From: Rhodanobacter denitrificans
Lineage (GTDB): Bacteria; Pseudomonadota; Gammaproteobacteria; Xanthomonadales; Rhodanobacteraceae
Assembly (NCBI GenBank): GCA_017848855.1
Contig: JAFIHF010000036.1
Coordinates: forward strand, 1 to 64,000
DNA length: 64,000 bases
Reading direction: 5' to 3'
Below the pieces are notes generated by a model. The model had not been told where the DNA came from. It saw only the letters and a list, made by a program, of their open reading frames with translations, and did no database searches. This document shows positions 1 to 8,844 of the stretch, in pieces. The position numbers and the translations under genes are program-made. Within the stretch, counting starts at the first letter, position 1; the number at the start of each line of letters is the position of its first letter.

Positions 1-658
1 CAACGCCCGCTGCGCGGCCTGATCGTCCACGTCTCACCGCCGCCGAGGGGCCCCGGGAAAAGCAGCGCGCTCCAAGCGCGCAGAAGCAACAGCAAGATCA
101 AGAGCACCCCACCCCAACCCTCCCCTGCACGCAGGGGAGGGGGATACAGCGCGAGGCGAGGCGAAGCGCTGCGAAGCTTTGTTCCTCAGTTTCCAGATAC
201 GTCGCGGCGTGGCCGCTGTAGGGCGACGTGTCGACGAGCGTTGGCCCAATCCCCTCGACACGGCGGGCTTGTAGGGTCGGCGGATTGAACCAGGCCATTT
301 CTCTGGGTTACTTCTCTTGACTCCGGGCATCCTGCCCTTCGCCCTTCGGGCCAGCTTCGCTGTTCGCCACCGCTCCTGCGGTGGCGTGGGCCAGCAAAGA
401 GAAGTGACTCGGGCGCCGGCAGGCGTCCGAAACCGCTTTGTCGCTTGCGGAAGCACACGAGCAAAAGCCCGCCGCAGGCGAGCCAAGGTGCGGAATCGAA
501 CGTTTATCGCGAGCACCCGCCCCTCACCCCAACCCTCTCCCCGGCGGGGAGAGGGAGCAACATGTGGCGCGCTCGGGCGCTAGCAGGCGACCGAAACCGC
601 TTTGCTTCCTGTAAAAGCGCACGAGCAGGAGCCTCCCGCCAAGGAGAGTAAGCAAAGC
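1..658. other. Intergenic region rich in repeats
   Basis: I see no supportable gene in the first 658 bases. Open frames here run through inverted and direct repeats and resemble no protein I know. The stretch holds a CCCCTGCACGCAGGGG palindrome, an inverted pair GGGTTACTTCTCTT (about 306) and AAGAGAAGTGACTC (about 397), a CCCTCTCC/GGAGAGGG palindrome at 533-555, and a diverged direct repeat. A gene tail could end within the first few codons (a stop falls at 20-22 in one frame), but nothing identifies it. Confidence 0.6.
107..144. repeat. CCCTCCCC-type palindromic repeat, copy 1
   Basis: A short palindrome (CCCCTGCACGCAGGGG, 122-137) is preceded by the CCCCAACCCT lead-in that recurs at the other members of this intergenic family in the window (near 530, 2.2, 14.8, 24.6, 27.4 and 63.6 kb). 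It is probably a REP-like element. A transcript would fold into a strong hairpin. Confidence 0.6.
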
Positions 659-676
659 TCAGTCGCGAGTACCCCA
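408..676. repeat. Diverged direct repeat of about 105 bp flanking a palindrome
   Basis: Two diverged copies start at 408 and 572 with CTCGGGCGC followed by (C)GGCAGGCG or TAGCAGGCG. Both continue with CCGAAACCGCTTTG, then GC(A/G)CACGAGCA, and end near TCGCGAG(C/T)ACCC. Between them at 533-555 sits a CCCTCTCC/GGAGAGGG palindrome of the window-wide family. The arrangement suggests a composite mobile repeat duplicated in tandem. Confidence 0.55.
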
Positions 677-1195
677 CTCGCCCGCCAACATCGCGTAGAT
701 CGCGTCATCCGCCCACCCATCGCCATCGCGCCAGCTCTCGCGAAAATGCGCTTCCTTGCGCAGCCTCAGGCGCTCCAGCAGGCGCACGCAGGCAAGGTTG
801 CGCGGGTCGACCGAGGCATAGATGCGGTGGCGTTTCAATGCATCGAACACCAGCGCCAGCGCGGCGCGCACTGCTTCGGCGGCCAGCCCACGGCCCTGGT
901 GCGCGGGAGACAAGGTGATGCCGAATTCCACGGTGTCCGCGTCGACGAAATGCAGGCCGAGGTCGCCGATCAGCGCGCCGGTGTCGCGCAGGCGCAGCGC
1001 GAGCTGGCACCAGTTGCCGGACACGCCGAAGGCGGTCGCCTGCTGGCGCTCGATGAATTGCGCGGCCTCGTCAAGCGAGGCCGGACGCCAACCCTGGTAA
1101 CGGCTCACCGCCGGATCGGCGCGATAAGCGAACAGCGCCGCGGCATCGTCGCGGCGCAGCGCGTCGAGCCGCAGCCGCGCCGTGGTCAGTTCCAT
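659..1195 (-). CDS. GNAT family N-acetyltransferase (RimJ/RimL-like)
   Basis: This 178-residue protein opens MELTTARLRLDALRRDDAAA, the usual beginning of RimJ/RimL-type acetyltransferases that move an acetyl group from acetyl-CoA to an amine. The acetyl-CoA loop is visible in the middle as ITLSPAHQGRGLAAEAVRAA (R/QxxGxG/A), followed by YASVDPRNLACVRLLERLRL, the typical C-terminal strand-helix. The ATG at 1195 lies 4 bases beyond the prmB stop, so the two genes are probably co-transcribed and translationally coupled. A longer frame runs back into prmB and is unlikely. The substrate cannot be told; a ribosomal or other protein N-terminus is possible from family precedent. Confidence 0.85.
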   Translation of the reverse strand: MELTTARLRLDALRRDDAAALFAYRADPAVSRYQGWRPASLDEAAQFIERQQATAFGVSGNWCQLALRLRDTGALIGDLGLHFVDADTVEFGITLSPAHQGRGLAAEAVRAALALVFDALKRHRIYASVDPRNLACVRLLERLRLRKEAHFRESWRDGDGWADDAIYAMLAGEWGTRD

Positions 1196-1199
1196 CCGC

Positions 1200-2120
1200 T
1201 CAGCGGCGCGCGGCCGCGGCGGCATGGATCGCCGCTTGATGTTCGACGAGATCGCGCCGCTCCAGCGCGAACACGCCCATCGGCCCCACCTTGAACTCGA
1301 TCCACACGAACGGCACTTCCGGCAGCAGCGCGGCCAGCGCGTGTTCGCTCTCGCCCACTTCGACGATCAGGAGGCCGTCTTCGCTGAGGAGATCGGCGGC
1401 TTCGTCGAGGATGCGCAGGCAGATGTCGAGGCCGTCCGCGCCCGAAGTGAGGCCGAGCTTGGGTTCGTGCGCGTATTCGCCGGGCAGCGCGGCGTATTCG
1501 TCCTCGGTGACGTAGGGCGGGTTGGAGACGATCAGGTCGTAGCGGCGACCGCGCACGCCTTCGAACAGGTCGGACTTCACCGCCTCGACGCGGCCCTCGA
1601 CGTGCTGGAACACGATGTTCTCGCGCGCCAGCGACAGCGCCTCGTCGCTGATGTCCACGATGTCCACGCGCCAGTCCGGGTTGTATTCGGCCATCGCGAT
1701 GCCGATGCAGCCGGAGCCGGTGCACAGGTCCAGCGCGCGCTCCACATGGCGCTCGTCCAGCCACGGCGCGAAGCCCGACTCGATCAGCTCGGCGATCGGC
1801 GAGCGCGGCACCAGGGCGCGGCGGTCGCTCTTGAACTTCAGTCCGGCGAACCAGGTTTCGCCGACGAGGTAGGCCACCGGCAGGCGCTCGTTGACGCGGC
1901 GCTCGATCAGCGCCAGCACGTTCGCGCGTTCCTCGGACGTGAGCTTGCCCGCGCCGTAGGCCGGCGGGATGTCCGGCGGCAGGTGCAGACTGGCCAGCAC
2001 CAGGTGGGTAGCCTCGTCGATGGGGTTGTCGTGGCTGTGGCCGAAGGTCAGCCCGGCCGCCGAGAAACGGCTGGCGCCGTAGCGGATGAAGTCGATGATG
2101 GTGGCGAGTTCGGCGGTCAC
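1200..2120 (-). CDS. prmB: Ribosomal protein uL3 N5-glutamine methyltransferase PrmB
   Basis: PrmB uses S-adenosylmethionine to methylate a glutamine of ribosomal protein L3 in the cytoplasm. The SAM-binding motif [16 protein letters not shown] and the glutamine-methyltransferase signature [12 protein letters not shown] are intact; the N-terminal helical domain is the PrmB/HemK type. I start it at the GTG at 2120 ([19 protein letters not shown]), giving 306 residues, close to the roughly 310 of E. coli PrmB. An open frame continues to a TTG at 2159, but a perfect TATAAT on the minus strand covers 2159-2164, so that upstream part is probably untranscribed leader. The GNAT gene follows after 4 bases. 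Confidence 0.9.
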   Translation of the reverse strand: MTAELATIIDFIRYGASRFSAAGLTFGHSHDNPIDEATHLVLASLHLPPDIPPAYGAGKLTSEERANVLALIERRVNERLPVAYLVGETWFAGLKFKSDRRALVPRSPIAELIESGFAPWLDERHVERALDLCTGSGCIGIAMAEYNPDWRVDIVDISDEALSLARENIVFQHVEGRVEAVKSDLFEGVRGRRYDLIVSNPPYVTEDEYAALPGEYAHEPKLGLTSGADGLDICLRILDEAADLLSEDGLLIVEVGESEHALAALLPEVPFVWIEFKVGPMGVFALERRDLVEHQAAIHAAAAARR

Positions 2121-2158
2121 GGACCTGATCCTGGCGTGCGCAATGCAAAGGGCCGGCA

Positions 2159-2164
2159 ATTATA
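2159..2164 (-). promoter_or_regulatory. -10 element of the prmB promoter
   Basis: The minus strand reads TATAAT here, about 39 bases upstream of the GTG start of prmB. The position argues against the longer TTG-started form of PrmB. No good -35 hexamer is obvious. Confidence 0.5.
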
Positions 2165-2180
2165 CGGCTCGCCGCGCTTC

Positions 2181-2300
2181 AAGCCCCTCTCCCGCCGGGA
2201 GAGGGGTTGGGGGTGAGGGTTCGGCGAGACTTCAGCGCCATGCTCTGCCCGAACCCTCACCCGCCTGCCGGCCCCCTCTCCCGGAGGGAGAGGGGCGCAC
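2181..2300. repeat. Paired CCCTCTCCC palindromes
   Basis: Two perfect palindromes, CCCCTCTCCCG/CGGGAGAGGGG at 2184-2206 and CCCCTCTCCC/GGGAGAGGGG at 2272-2294, lie in opposite orientation around GGGTGAGGGTTCGG and CCGAACCCTCACCC. The whole unit is therefore an inverted repeat. The same composite recurs at 27.4 kb and 63.6 kb. It lies between the divergent genes prmB and psd. Confidence 0.75.
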
Positions 2301-2321
2301 GGTGAAGCTTGTGGCTACCCG

Positions 2322-2327
2322 TATACT
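2322..2327 (+). promoter_or_regulatory. -10 element of psd, leaderless spacing
   Basis: TATACT ends 7 bases before the psd ATG, so transcription would begin at or next to the start codon. No ribosome binding site precedes the ATG. This points to a leaderless messenger. Confidence 0.4.
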
Positions 2328-2334
2328 TCGGCGG

Positions 2335-3183
2335 ATGACCTTCAAGATCCTGCTGCAATACATCCTCCCGCACCGCTTCCTGTCGCGCTTGGTCTACTGG
2401 GGGACGCGCTGGACCTTCGCGCCGTGGAAGAACTGGCTGATCGGCACCATCGTGCGCAACTACGGCGTGAACATGGCCGAGGCGGCGCAGCCCGATCCGC
2501 TGGCCTACCAGCATTTCAATGCGTTCTTCACCCGCAAGCTGAAGCCAGGCGCGCGCGCGGGCGACGCCGATCCGGCCGCCCTGCTCTCGCCCGCCGACGG
2601 CCGCATCAGCCAGGCCGGCAGGATCGTGGACGGGCGCATCTTCCAGGCCAAGGGGCAGGAGTACACCGCCGCCGAGCTGCTGGGCGATGAAGCCGCCGCC
2701 GCGCCTTATCGCAACGGCCGCTTCGCCACCGTGTACCTGTCGCCGCGCGACTATCACCGCGTGCATATGCCCTTGAAGGGAACCCTGAAGGAAACCGTGC
2801 ACGTGCCGGGGCGCATCTTCAGCGTGGCGCCGTTCGCGGTGGCGGCGATTCCGCGGTTGTTCGCGCGCAACGAACGGCTGGTCTGCCACTTCGAGGGCGC
2901 GCACGGCCCGTTCGCGGTGGTGATGGTGGGCGCGATCCTGGTGTCCTCGGTGGCCACGGTGTGGGACGGGCTGGTGATCCCGCCCTACGCGCCGGCGATC
3001 CGGCGCAAGTCGTTCGCGGGCCGGAACATCACGCTGGAACGCTTCGCCGAGATGGCGCGCTTCAACATGGGCTCCACCGTGATCGTGCTGCTACCCGAGG
3101 GCATGGCCGAGCTGGACGCGCTGGAACCGCAACAGGCGGTGCAGGTGGGTCAGCGACTGGGACGCTGCACGCACCAAAACTGA
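2335..3183 (+). CDS. psd: Phosphatidylserine decarboxylase proenzyme
   Basis: This membrane-associated enzyme converts phosphatidylserine to phosphatidylethanolamine. The 282-residue product starts [20 protein letters not shown], as in bacterial Psd, and has the core motifs [21 protein letters not shown] and, near the C terminus, FNMGSTVIV. In the last motif the serine at position 247 of the G-S-T triad is the self-cleavage site that becomes the pyruvoyl cofactor. Earlier in-frame starts would run through the repeat at 2181-2300 and are rejected. The -10 at 2322-2327 suggests a leaderless transcript. Confidence 0.95.
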   Translation: MTFKILLQYILPHRFLSRLVYWGTRWTFAPWKNWLIGTIVRNYGVNMAEAAQPDPLAYQHFNAFFTRKLKPGARAGDADPAALLSPADGRISQAGRIVDGRIFQAKGQEYTAAELLGDEAAAAPYRNGRFATVYLSPRDYHRVHMPLKGTLKETVHVPGRIFSVAPFAVAAIPRLFARNERLVCHFEGAHGPFAVVMVGAILVSSVATVWDGLVIPPYAPAIRRKSFAGRNITLERFAEMARFNMGSTVIVLLPEGMAELDALEPQQAVQVGQRLGRCTHQN

Positions 3184-3287
3184 CGCGACACGTCATTTTG
3201 TGACGCATTGGGCGCCTCGCGCGCCCACCGCCCCACTATCCTCCCGCCGTTGCCGCGCCCGTCGCGGCGCCAGCGGACGAGGATTCC

Positions 3288-3725
3288 ATGCAGCTGCTCA
3301 GCCCGGCCATCGCCTTCCTCCGCGCGCACCAGCTCACGCGCCAGTTGCGCGAGATCGAGCGCAGCGTGCGCGCCCTGCCCCAGCGCAGCCGCGCCCAGCT
3401 GAGCCTGCTGACCCTGCGCGAGATCGGCCAGGCGGCGCGCAGCGAATTCCCGCACCTGTACGGCACGCCGCCGGAAGCGCGCTACCTGCCCTGGGGCCAG
3501 GGCACCGGCGCCGGCTACGAGCGGGCGCGCTCGGACAATCCCGAGGTGGCGCTGCGCGGCATCGCGCTGTGGCTGGCGGTGGCCTACCACGAGACCAAGC
3601 ATTCGCCGCAGGACCGCCTGCTGCCGCAGCACCGCCAGCTGCTGCGCCTGCTGAACGAGCTGAAGCGCCTGCATCGCCCGACCGACGCGGTGAAGGAGTG
3701 GATGCGCGTGGGCGCCACCGCCTGA
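3288..3725 (+). CDS. Conserved hypothetical protein, 145 aa
   Basis: I do not recognise a characterised family. The protein is soluble, rich in arginine and leucine, and predicted mostly helical (for example LTRQLREIERSVRALPQRSR and a second helical half after LRGIALWLAVAYHETKHS). There is no signal peptide or membrane segment. The ATG at 3288 is preceded by GGACGAGGATTCC, which offers a purine-rich ribosome site. It stands alone between psd and a repeat; similar short proteins occur in xanthomonads as far as I recall, but the function is unknown. Confidence 0.7.
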   Translation: MQLLSPAIAFLRAHQLTRQLREIERSVRALPQRSRAQLSLLTLREIGQAARSEFPHLYGTPPEARYLPWGQGTGAGYERARSDNPEVALRGIALWLAVAYHETKHSPQDRLLPQHRQLLRLLNELKRLHRPTDAVKEWMRVGATA

Positions 3726-3790
3726 GCGTCACTCGCCGGACAGCGGCTTCAACGGCACTGATCTAGCGACAAAGCCAGCCGATATCCCAC

Positions 3791-3918
3791 CGTTCGCCCT
3801 GAGCGTAGGCCCGCAGGGCCGGAGTCGAAGGGTGATTGATTGCGAGCGCTTCGACTGCGCTTGCTATCGCAAGCTACGCTCAGCGCGAACGGCTTTTTCA
3901 ACCGAGTCTCGTCGCTAA
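3791..3918. repeat. About 125-bp inverted-repeat element, copy 1
   Basis: The element is bounded by GTTCGCCCTGAGCGTAG (3792-3808) and its near-perfect complement CTACGCTCAGCGCGAAC (3874-3890). Inside are GTCGAAGGGTGAT and GCGAGCGCTTCGACTGCGCT. A second copy lies at 42737-42895 near the convergent-side end of another gene. It sits directly downstream of the lytic transglycosylase stop, so it may also act as a transcript end. Confidence 0.7.
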
Positions 3919-3923
3919 TCCGA

Positions 3924-5396
3924 TCAGCGGCACTCCGGCAGCTTCAACTCCTGCCCCACCGCGATGTGGTGGTGGCGCAGGTGGTTCATCTCGGCCACTT
4001 CCTGCACGCTGGAGCAGTGCAGCTTGCGCACGATGCTGACCAGGGTGTCGCCGCGGCGCACCTTGTAGCTGCGGCTCTTCGCCGGACTCGGTGGCGGGGG
4101 CGGCGGCGGATCGGCCACCACCGGCGCGGCGGCGTTGTGCAGGTCGGCGGCGAGGATCGGCCACGGGCCATCCACGCAGCGCGAGGCGTAGGAGCGCTCC
4201 AGCAGCTTCGGCACCTGCAGCACCGCGCCGGCCGGCTGCTCCTGCTGCGGGTCCAGCCGCGGGTTGAGGTTGCGCAGGGTACGGAACCAGCCTTCCTCCA
4301 TGCCGCCGGCCGAGCCGAGGCACACGGTGAGTTCGTTGAGCGAGGCCGGCCGCTTCAGCGTGATGCTGCCGGGCACGCCGTCGATCTTCGGGAAGCGCAG
4401 GTTGTAGCTGTCCGGATGCAGGAACAGCCACGCCGCCGCCAGCACCGCGGGCACGTAGTCGCGGGTTTCCTGCGAGAGCTGGCCGTAGATGCGCGGGTCG
4501 TAGAAGCTCACCGAGGTGTCCGGCCCCACCAGCCGCTTCATGCGCCCCTCGCCGCCGTTGTAGGCCGCGAGCGTCAGCTCCAGGTTGTCGTTGAACACCT
4601 TGAGCTGCTCGTTCATGTACTCCGCGTTCGCGCGCGCCGAGGCGGCCGGATCGAAGCGCAGGTCGAAGCCGTTGTAGTTGGTGAGACCGAAGCGCATGCC
4701 GGTGGCGTACATGAACTGCAGCGGGCCGGCCGCGCCGGAGCGCGACACCGCGTGCACCTTGCCGCCGGATTCCTTGGCCATGATGCCGAACAGGATCGCC
4801 TCGGGCAGGTCGGCGTTCTTGTACTGCGGCCACATCTCGAAACGCAGGTACTGGTAGTTGATCCAGGCGTCGATCAAGTTCGGCCGCCACTGGGTCAGCC
4901 ACATCTGCAGCGCGGCCTTGACCGCGCCGTTCATCGCGATCAGCTCGGAGAGCTTCTGGCCGTGCAGCAGGGTCACGCTGCGCTGCGCCTCCGGCAGTGC
5001 GGCGACGCCGCGCTGGTCGCGCGCCAGACCGGTCTGCGGCTCCTCGTCGAGGCTCTCGTCGCCGATGAAGCTGCCGTCCTTCAGCCGCAGCATGCGATCG
5101 TAGGCGGAGAAGAAGCGCTGCGGGTCGCAGCCGGCGGTACCGCCACAGCGGACGGAGGCGTTCTTCAGCGTGTCCAGCGCCCGGTCCAGGGTCTGCTGCC
5201 CGGCCGCGTCGTTGCCGGCGCGGATCTGCTGCAGCGCGGCCTGGTAACCGCCGGTGGCCTGGTCGAGCTGGGTGTACAGCGCGGCCACCGTGGCCGGCGG
5301 CCTGGTGCCGCCCGCACCCGCACACGCCGCCAGCAGGCCGAGCGCGGCCGCCAACGGGGCCAGGCGCAGGGAACGGGCAAGACGAACAGACTGCAT
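3924..5396 (-). CDS. LysM-containing lytic transglycosylase, MltD-like lipoprotein
   Basis: This 490-residue envelope protein cleaves peptidoglycan glycan strands. It begins with a lipoprotein signal (LRLAPLAAALGLLAACAG, lipobox LAAC). A transglycosylase SLT domain follows with ILFGIMAKESGGKVHAVSRS, where the Glu at about 209 is the expected catalytic residue, then GPLQFMYATGMRFGL and LTLAAYNGGEGRMKRL. After a proline-rich linker (PPPPPPPSP) the last 45 residues form a LysM peptidoglycan-binding domain (YKVRRGDTLVSIVRKLH). An alternative ATG lies 4 codons upstream at 5408. A long N-terminal segment before the SLT domain has no recognisable domain. Confidence 0.88.
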   Translation of the reverse strand: MQSVRLARSLRLAPLAAALGLLAACAGAGGTRPPATVAALYTQLDQATGGYQAALQQIRAGNDAAGQQTLDRALDTLKNASVRCGGTAGCDPQRFFSAYDRMLRLKDGSFIGDESLDEEPQTGLARDQRGVAALPEAQRSVTLLHGQKLSELIAMNGAVKAALQMWLTQWRPNLIDAWINYQYLRFEMWPQYKNADLPEAILFGIMAKESGGKVHAVSRSGAAGPLQFMYATGMRFGLTNYNGFDLRFDPAASARANAEYMNEQLKVFNDNLELTLAAYNGGEGRMKRLVGPDTSVSFYDPRIYGQLSQETRDYVPAVLAAAWLFLHPDSYNLRFPKIDGVPGSITLKRPASLNELTVCLGSAGGMEEGWFRTLRNLNPRLDPQQEQPAGAVLQVPKLLERSYASRCVDGPWPILAADLHNAAAPVVADPPPPPPPSPAKSRSYKVRRGDTLVSIVRKLHCSSVQEVAEMNHLRHHHIAVGQELKLPECR

Positions 5397-5479
5397 GGAA
5401 CCAACCATCCGGCGAAAAGCCGACACCATAGCCCGCGGCTTCCGCCGACTCAATGAACCGATGCGCCGCGGCGGCTCGC

Positions 5480-5485
5480 TACAAT
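5480..5485 (+). promoter_or_regulatory. -10 element upstream of the yjgR-like gene
   Basis: TACAAT ends 28 bases before the ATG at 5514, with an AAGGAAG ribosome site between them. This probably drives the three-gene run ending at greB. Confidence 0.4.
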
Positions 5486-5513
5486 CGGCGTCGACTCCAA
5501 GGAAGCGATACCC

Positions 5514-7016
5514 ATGACCGACATCCTGATCGGCCGCAACGAGCGCGCCAGCGTCAACCTCGATCCGCGCTACGGCAACCGCCACGGCATGATCGCCGGC
5601 GCCACCGGCACCGGCAAATCCGTCTCGCTGATGGTGCTGGCCGAAGGTTTCTCGAAGCTGGGCGTGCCCTGCTTCCTCGCCGACGCCAAGGGCGACCTCG
5701 CGGGCCTCGCGATGGCCGCGGGCGAGCCGGGCGACAAGCTCAAGGCGCGTCTCGCCAAGCTGCAGCTCAACGACTGGAAGCCGCAGCCCAACCCGGTGAT
5801 CTTCTGGGATCTCTACGGCAAGCTCGGCCACCCGGTGCGCGCCACGGTGAGCGAGATGGGCCCCGCCCTGCTCGGCCGCGTGCTGCAACTCAACGATACC
5901 CAGCAAGGCGTGCTGGAGATCGTGTTCAAGCTGGCCGACGACCACGGCTGGCTGCTGCTGGACCTGCCCGACCTGCGCGCCCTCCTGGCCTACGCCGCGG
6001 AAAACGCCAAGGACATTTCCGCGCACTACGGCCTGATCAGCACCACCAGCCTCGCCGCCGTGCAGCGCGCCCTGCTGCAGCTGGAGCAGGACGGCGGCGC
6101 GCAGTTCTTCGGCGAGCCCGCGCTGGAACTGGCCGACCTGATGCGCCAGGACATGAGCGGCCGCGGCGTGATCAACATCCTCGCCGCCGACCAGCTGATC
6201 CTGAAGCCACGGCTCTACGCCACCTTCCTGCTGTGGCTGCTGTCCGAGCTGTTCGAGCAGTTGCCCGAGGTGGGCGACCTCGACCAGCCGAAGCTGGTGT
6301 TCTTCTTCGACGAGGCGCACCTCTTGTTCGACGACGCGCCGCCCGCCCTGCTGCAGCGCGTGGAACAGGTGGTGCGGCTGATCCGCTCCAAGGGCGTGGG
6401 CGTGTACTTCTGCTCGCAGAACCCCGACGACGTGCCGGCGAACATCCTCGGCCAGATGGGCAACCGCATCCAGCATGCGCTGCGTGCGTTCACCCCGCGC
6501 GACCAGAAGGCGGTGAAAGCGGCGGCGGAAACCTTCGCGCCGAACCCGAAACTCGACGTTACGGCCGCGATCGGCCAGCTGGGCGTGGGCGAGGCGCTGG
6601 CCTCCACCCTGCGCGACGGCGGCGTGCCCACGCCGGTGGAGCAGGTGCTGGTGACCTCGCCGTGCTGCCGCATCGGCGCGATCACCGACGCCGAACGCGC
6701 CACCGTGCGCCAGCGCTCGCCGGTGGGCGGCAAGTACGACAACGCAATCAACCGCGAATCCGCCGCCGAAATGCTCGCCAGGCGCGCGGACGACAAGGCC
6801 GCCGATGCGAACGCCGTCGCCGCCGACGCGCCGGCCAAGGGCGGCGACACCGGCTCGGCCTGGGGCGGCGCCGTGCACGACGCACTGTTCGGCACCAAGC
6901 GCCGGCAAGGCATGATCGAAACCATGGGCAAGCAGATGGTGCGCACCATGGGCAACCAGCTCGGCCGGCAGATCCTGCGCGGCGTGCTGGGCGGCATCTT
7001 CGGCGGCAAGCGCTGA
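5514..7016 (+). CDS. DUF853 HerA-like ATPase (YjgR family)
   Basis: The 500-residue protein matches the E. coli YjgR family of HerA/FtsK-like NTPases. The Walker A GATGTGKSV is at residues about 29-37, and the Walker B strand LVFFFDEAHLL lies at about 262-272. A conserved GYFCSQNPDDVP-type segment (YFCSQNPDDVPANILGQMGN) follows. The C-terminal 60 residues contain glycine-rich repeats of GNQLGRQILRGVLGGIFGG, typical of this family. The role is unknown; DNA translocation or a stress-related function is inferred only from fold. The stop is 14 bases before the next gene, suggesting an operon with the membrane protein and greB. Confidence 0.88.
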   Translation: MTDILIGRNERASVNLDPRYGNRHGMIAGATGTGKSVSLMVLAEGFSKLGVPCFLADAKGDLAGLAMAAGEPGDKLKARLAKLQLNDWKPQPNPVIFWDLYGKLGHPVRATVSEMGPALLGRVLQLNDTQQGVLEIVFKLADDHGWLLLDLPDLRALLAYAAENAKDISAHYGLISTTSLAAVQRALLQLEQDGGAQFFGEPALELADLMRQDMSGRGVINILAADQLILKPRLYATFLLWLLSELFEQLPEVGDLDQPKLVFFFDEAHLLFDDAPPALLQRVEQVVRLIRSKGVGVYFCSQNPDDVPANILGQMGNRIQHALRAFTPRDQKAVKAAAETFAPNPKLDVTAAIGQLGVGEALASTLRDGGVPTPVEQVLVTSPCCRIGAITDAERATVRQRSPVGGKYDNAINRESAAEMLARRADDKAADANAVAADAPAKGGDTGSAWGGAVHDALFGTKRRQGMIETMGKQMVRTMGNQLGRQILRGVLGGIFGGKR

Positions 7017-7030
7017 GCGGGAGCGCACCG

Positions 7031-8281
7031 ATGCCGCGCGTCGAAGTGGTTTCCGCCGACACGCCGTTTGGCGAACGCCTCGCCGCCGGCTTCTGCTATC
7101 CGCTGCGCGGCGCCGGGCTGGCCACCTGCACGGCGCTGGCGCTGTCCCACTACGCGAGCTACCTGCCCGCCTTCATCGGCTTGCTGGCCAACCTCCTGGT
7201 GTGGGCCGCCACCTGGCGCTACGCCGCCGAGTGCATGCAGCACACCGCGAACGGCTACGCCGATCCGCCCGACGTGGGCGTGGACGAGGCCGGCGCGACC
7301 GGCTGGGCGCTGGCCCTGATCCACCTGGCGGCGGGCGCGCTGTTCGTCGCCTGCGCCGGCTTCGCGCCGTCCATGCTGTGGTTGCTGGCTCCCGTGCTGA
7401 TGCTGGCGCTGCCGGCCATCGACATGTCGCTGGCCTTCGACGGCAATGCACTGCTGGCGCTCAACCCGGCCACGTGGTGGCGCATCGCGCACGGCTTCGG
7501 CGGCGCCTATCTCGTGCCGGTGGCGATCAACCTGCTGCTGGGCGCGCTGGTGGCGGTGGCCATGCTCACGTCCGGCCTGCTGCCGCACTTCCTCGCGCTG
7601 CCGCTGTTCGGCTTCGCCTACACCTACCTGATCGTGCTGGCCTTCCACCTGATGGGCGCGCTGATCCACCAGCGCCATGAGCGCTTCGGGCTGGAACCCG
7701 AGGCACCGAAGCTCGCCCAGGCCAGCGGCCAGGACGAGGACAGCCGCCTCGTCGACGAGGCGCGCACGCTGGCCGGCAGCGATCCCGTCGCGGCGCTGCA
7801 CCGCTTGGCCGAGCGCCTGCGCCAGCGCGGCGCGCCCGCGCCGGTGCACCAGCTCTACCGCGAACTGCTGCGCCGCCAGGGCCTGCGCGACGACCTGCTG
7901 GTGCACGGCCAGATCTGGATCGCCGCGCTGATCGCGCAGAACGAGGCGCGCCGCGCCCTGGGCGTGCTGCAGGAATGCCAAGGCATCGACCCCGCCTTCG
8001 TTCCCGACGACCCGCGCACCTGCGGCGAACTGGCCGACCTCGCCGTGCGCCTGGGCATGGAACGCCTCGCCATCCTCCTCGGCCGCGGCTACCTCGCGCA
8101 CTGGCCGCGCGACGAACGCGCGCCGCACTACGGCCTGCTTGTCGCGCGCCTGCTCGGCACGCTGCCCGAGCGGCGTGCCGAGGCGATCGTGCTGCTGCAA
8201 AAACTCGCCGCCGCCTGGCCCGACCACCCGCAGCGCGACGACATCGCCGCCTTGCAGCGGCAACTGGCGGGTGCGTCATGA
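7031..8281 (+). CDS. Membrane protein with TPR-like cytoplasmic tail
   Basis: The 416-residue product has about six hydrophobic segments in its first 220 residues, for example [33 protein letters not shown] and [21 protein letters not shown] soluble, helical C-terminal half follows ([20 protein letters not shown] through [19 protein letters not shown]) that resembles tetratricopeptide repeats. I do not recognise a named family. It lies between a YjgR-like ATPase and greB, overlapping the greB start by ATGA, so it is probably translated in coupling. The repeat tail suggests protein-protein contacts, which is inference only. Confidence 0.75.
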   Translation: MPRVEVVSADTPFGERLAAGFCYPLRGAGLATCTALALSHYASYLPAFIGLLANLLVWAATWRYAAECMQHTANGYADPPDVGVDEAGATGWALALIHLAAGALFVACAGFAPSMLWLLAPVLMLALPAIDMSLAFDGNALLALNPATWWRIAHGFGGAYLVPVAINLLLGALVAVAMLTSGLLPHFLALPLFGFAYTYLIVLAFHLMGALIHQRHERFGLEPEAPKLAQASGQDEDSRLVDEARTLAGSDPVAALHRLAERLRQRGAPAPVHQLYRELLRRQGLRDDLLVHGQIWIAALIAQNEARRALGVLQECQGIDPAFVPDDPRTCGELADLAVRLGMERLAILLGRGYLAHWPRDERAPHYGLLVARLLGTLPERRAEAIVLLQKLAAAWPDHPQRDDIAALQRQLAGAS

Positions 8282-8787
8282 GCCGCTGGCGCCCACCCGC
8301 TCCCGGTTCCACCGCGATCATCACCCGCGAAGGCTTCGAGAAACTCAAGGCCGAGCTGGATCACCTGTGGCACACGCTGCGCCCCGAGGTGGTGAAGGCA
8401 CTGGCCGCCGCCGCGGCCGAAGGCGACCGCTCGGAAAACGCCGAGTACACCTACCGCAAGAAGCAGCTCGGCGAGATCGACCGCCGCGTGCGCTACCTCA
8501 GCAAGCGCATCCCCGCGCTCAAGGTGGCCGAAGGCCTGCCCGCCGACCGCGAGGCGGTGTTCTTCGGCGCCGCCATCGCGCTGGAAAACCTCGCCAGCGG
8601 CGAGGAAGTCCGCTACCGCATCGTCGGCCCCGACGAAACCGACGCGAAGCTGGGTTGGATCAGCGTCGACTCGCCCATGGCTCGCGCGGTGCTGAAGAAG
8701 CGGCTGGACGACGAGTTCGAGGCGGAGCTGCCGGGCGGGCGCACGCGGTTCCTGATCGTGGAGGTGCGTTACGAGGCCGGCACCTGA
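8278..8787 (+). CDS. greB: Transcription elongation factor GreB
   Basis: GreB enters the RNA polymerase secondary channel and stimulates cleavage of backtracked RNA. The 169-residue protein has the N-terminal coiled coil with the acidic tip ([22 protein letters not shown], Asp and Glu at the loop) and the C-terminal FKBP-like domain ([30 protein letters not shown] in pieces). The [20 protein letters not shown] segment distinguishes GreB from GreA. The ATG at 8278 overlaps the preceding stop as ATGA, which fixes the start. Confidence 0.93.
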   Translation: MSRWRPPAPGSTAIITREGFEKLKAELDHLWHTLRPEVVKALAAAAAEGDRSENAEYTYRKKQLGEIDRRVRYLSKRIPALKVAEGLPADREAVFFGAAIALENLASGEEVRYRIVGPDETDAKLGWISVDSPMARAVLKKRLDDEFEAELPGGRTRFLIVEVRYEAGT

Positions 8788-8844
8788 CTTGTTGGCTACT
8801 TTGGCCAAGTTGTACGAAATACCCATTCGGCGTACCGTGAGCCC

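Noticed and set aside
34-516. Leftward frames in the first 0.5 kb
   Set aside because: They consist of repeat sequence and have no recognisable protein features.
2120-2159. TTG start of PrmB at 2159
   Set aside because: A TATAAT on the same strand covers that codon, so it would not be transcribed; the GTG at 2120 gives the family length.
3924-7028. Leftward frame running from the lytic transglycosylase back through the yjgR-like gene
   Set aside because: The part beyond 5408 is antisense to a clear ATPase gene; the lipoprotein signal fixes the true start at 5396.
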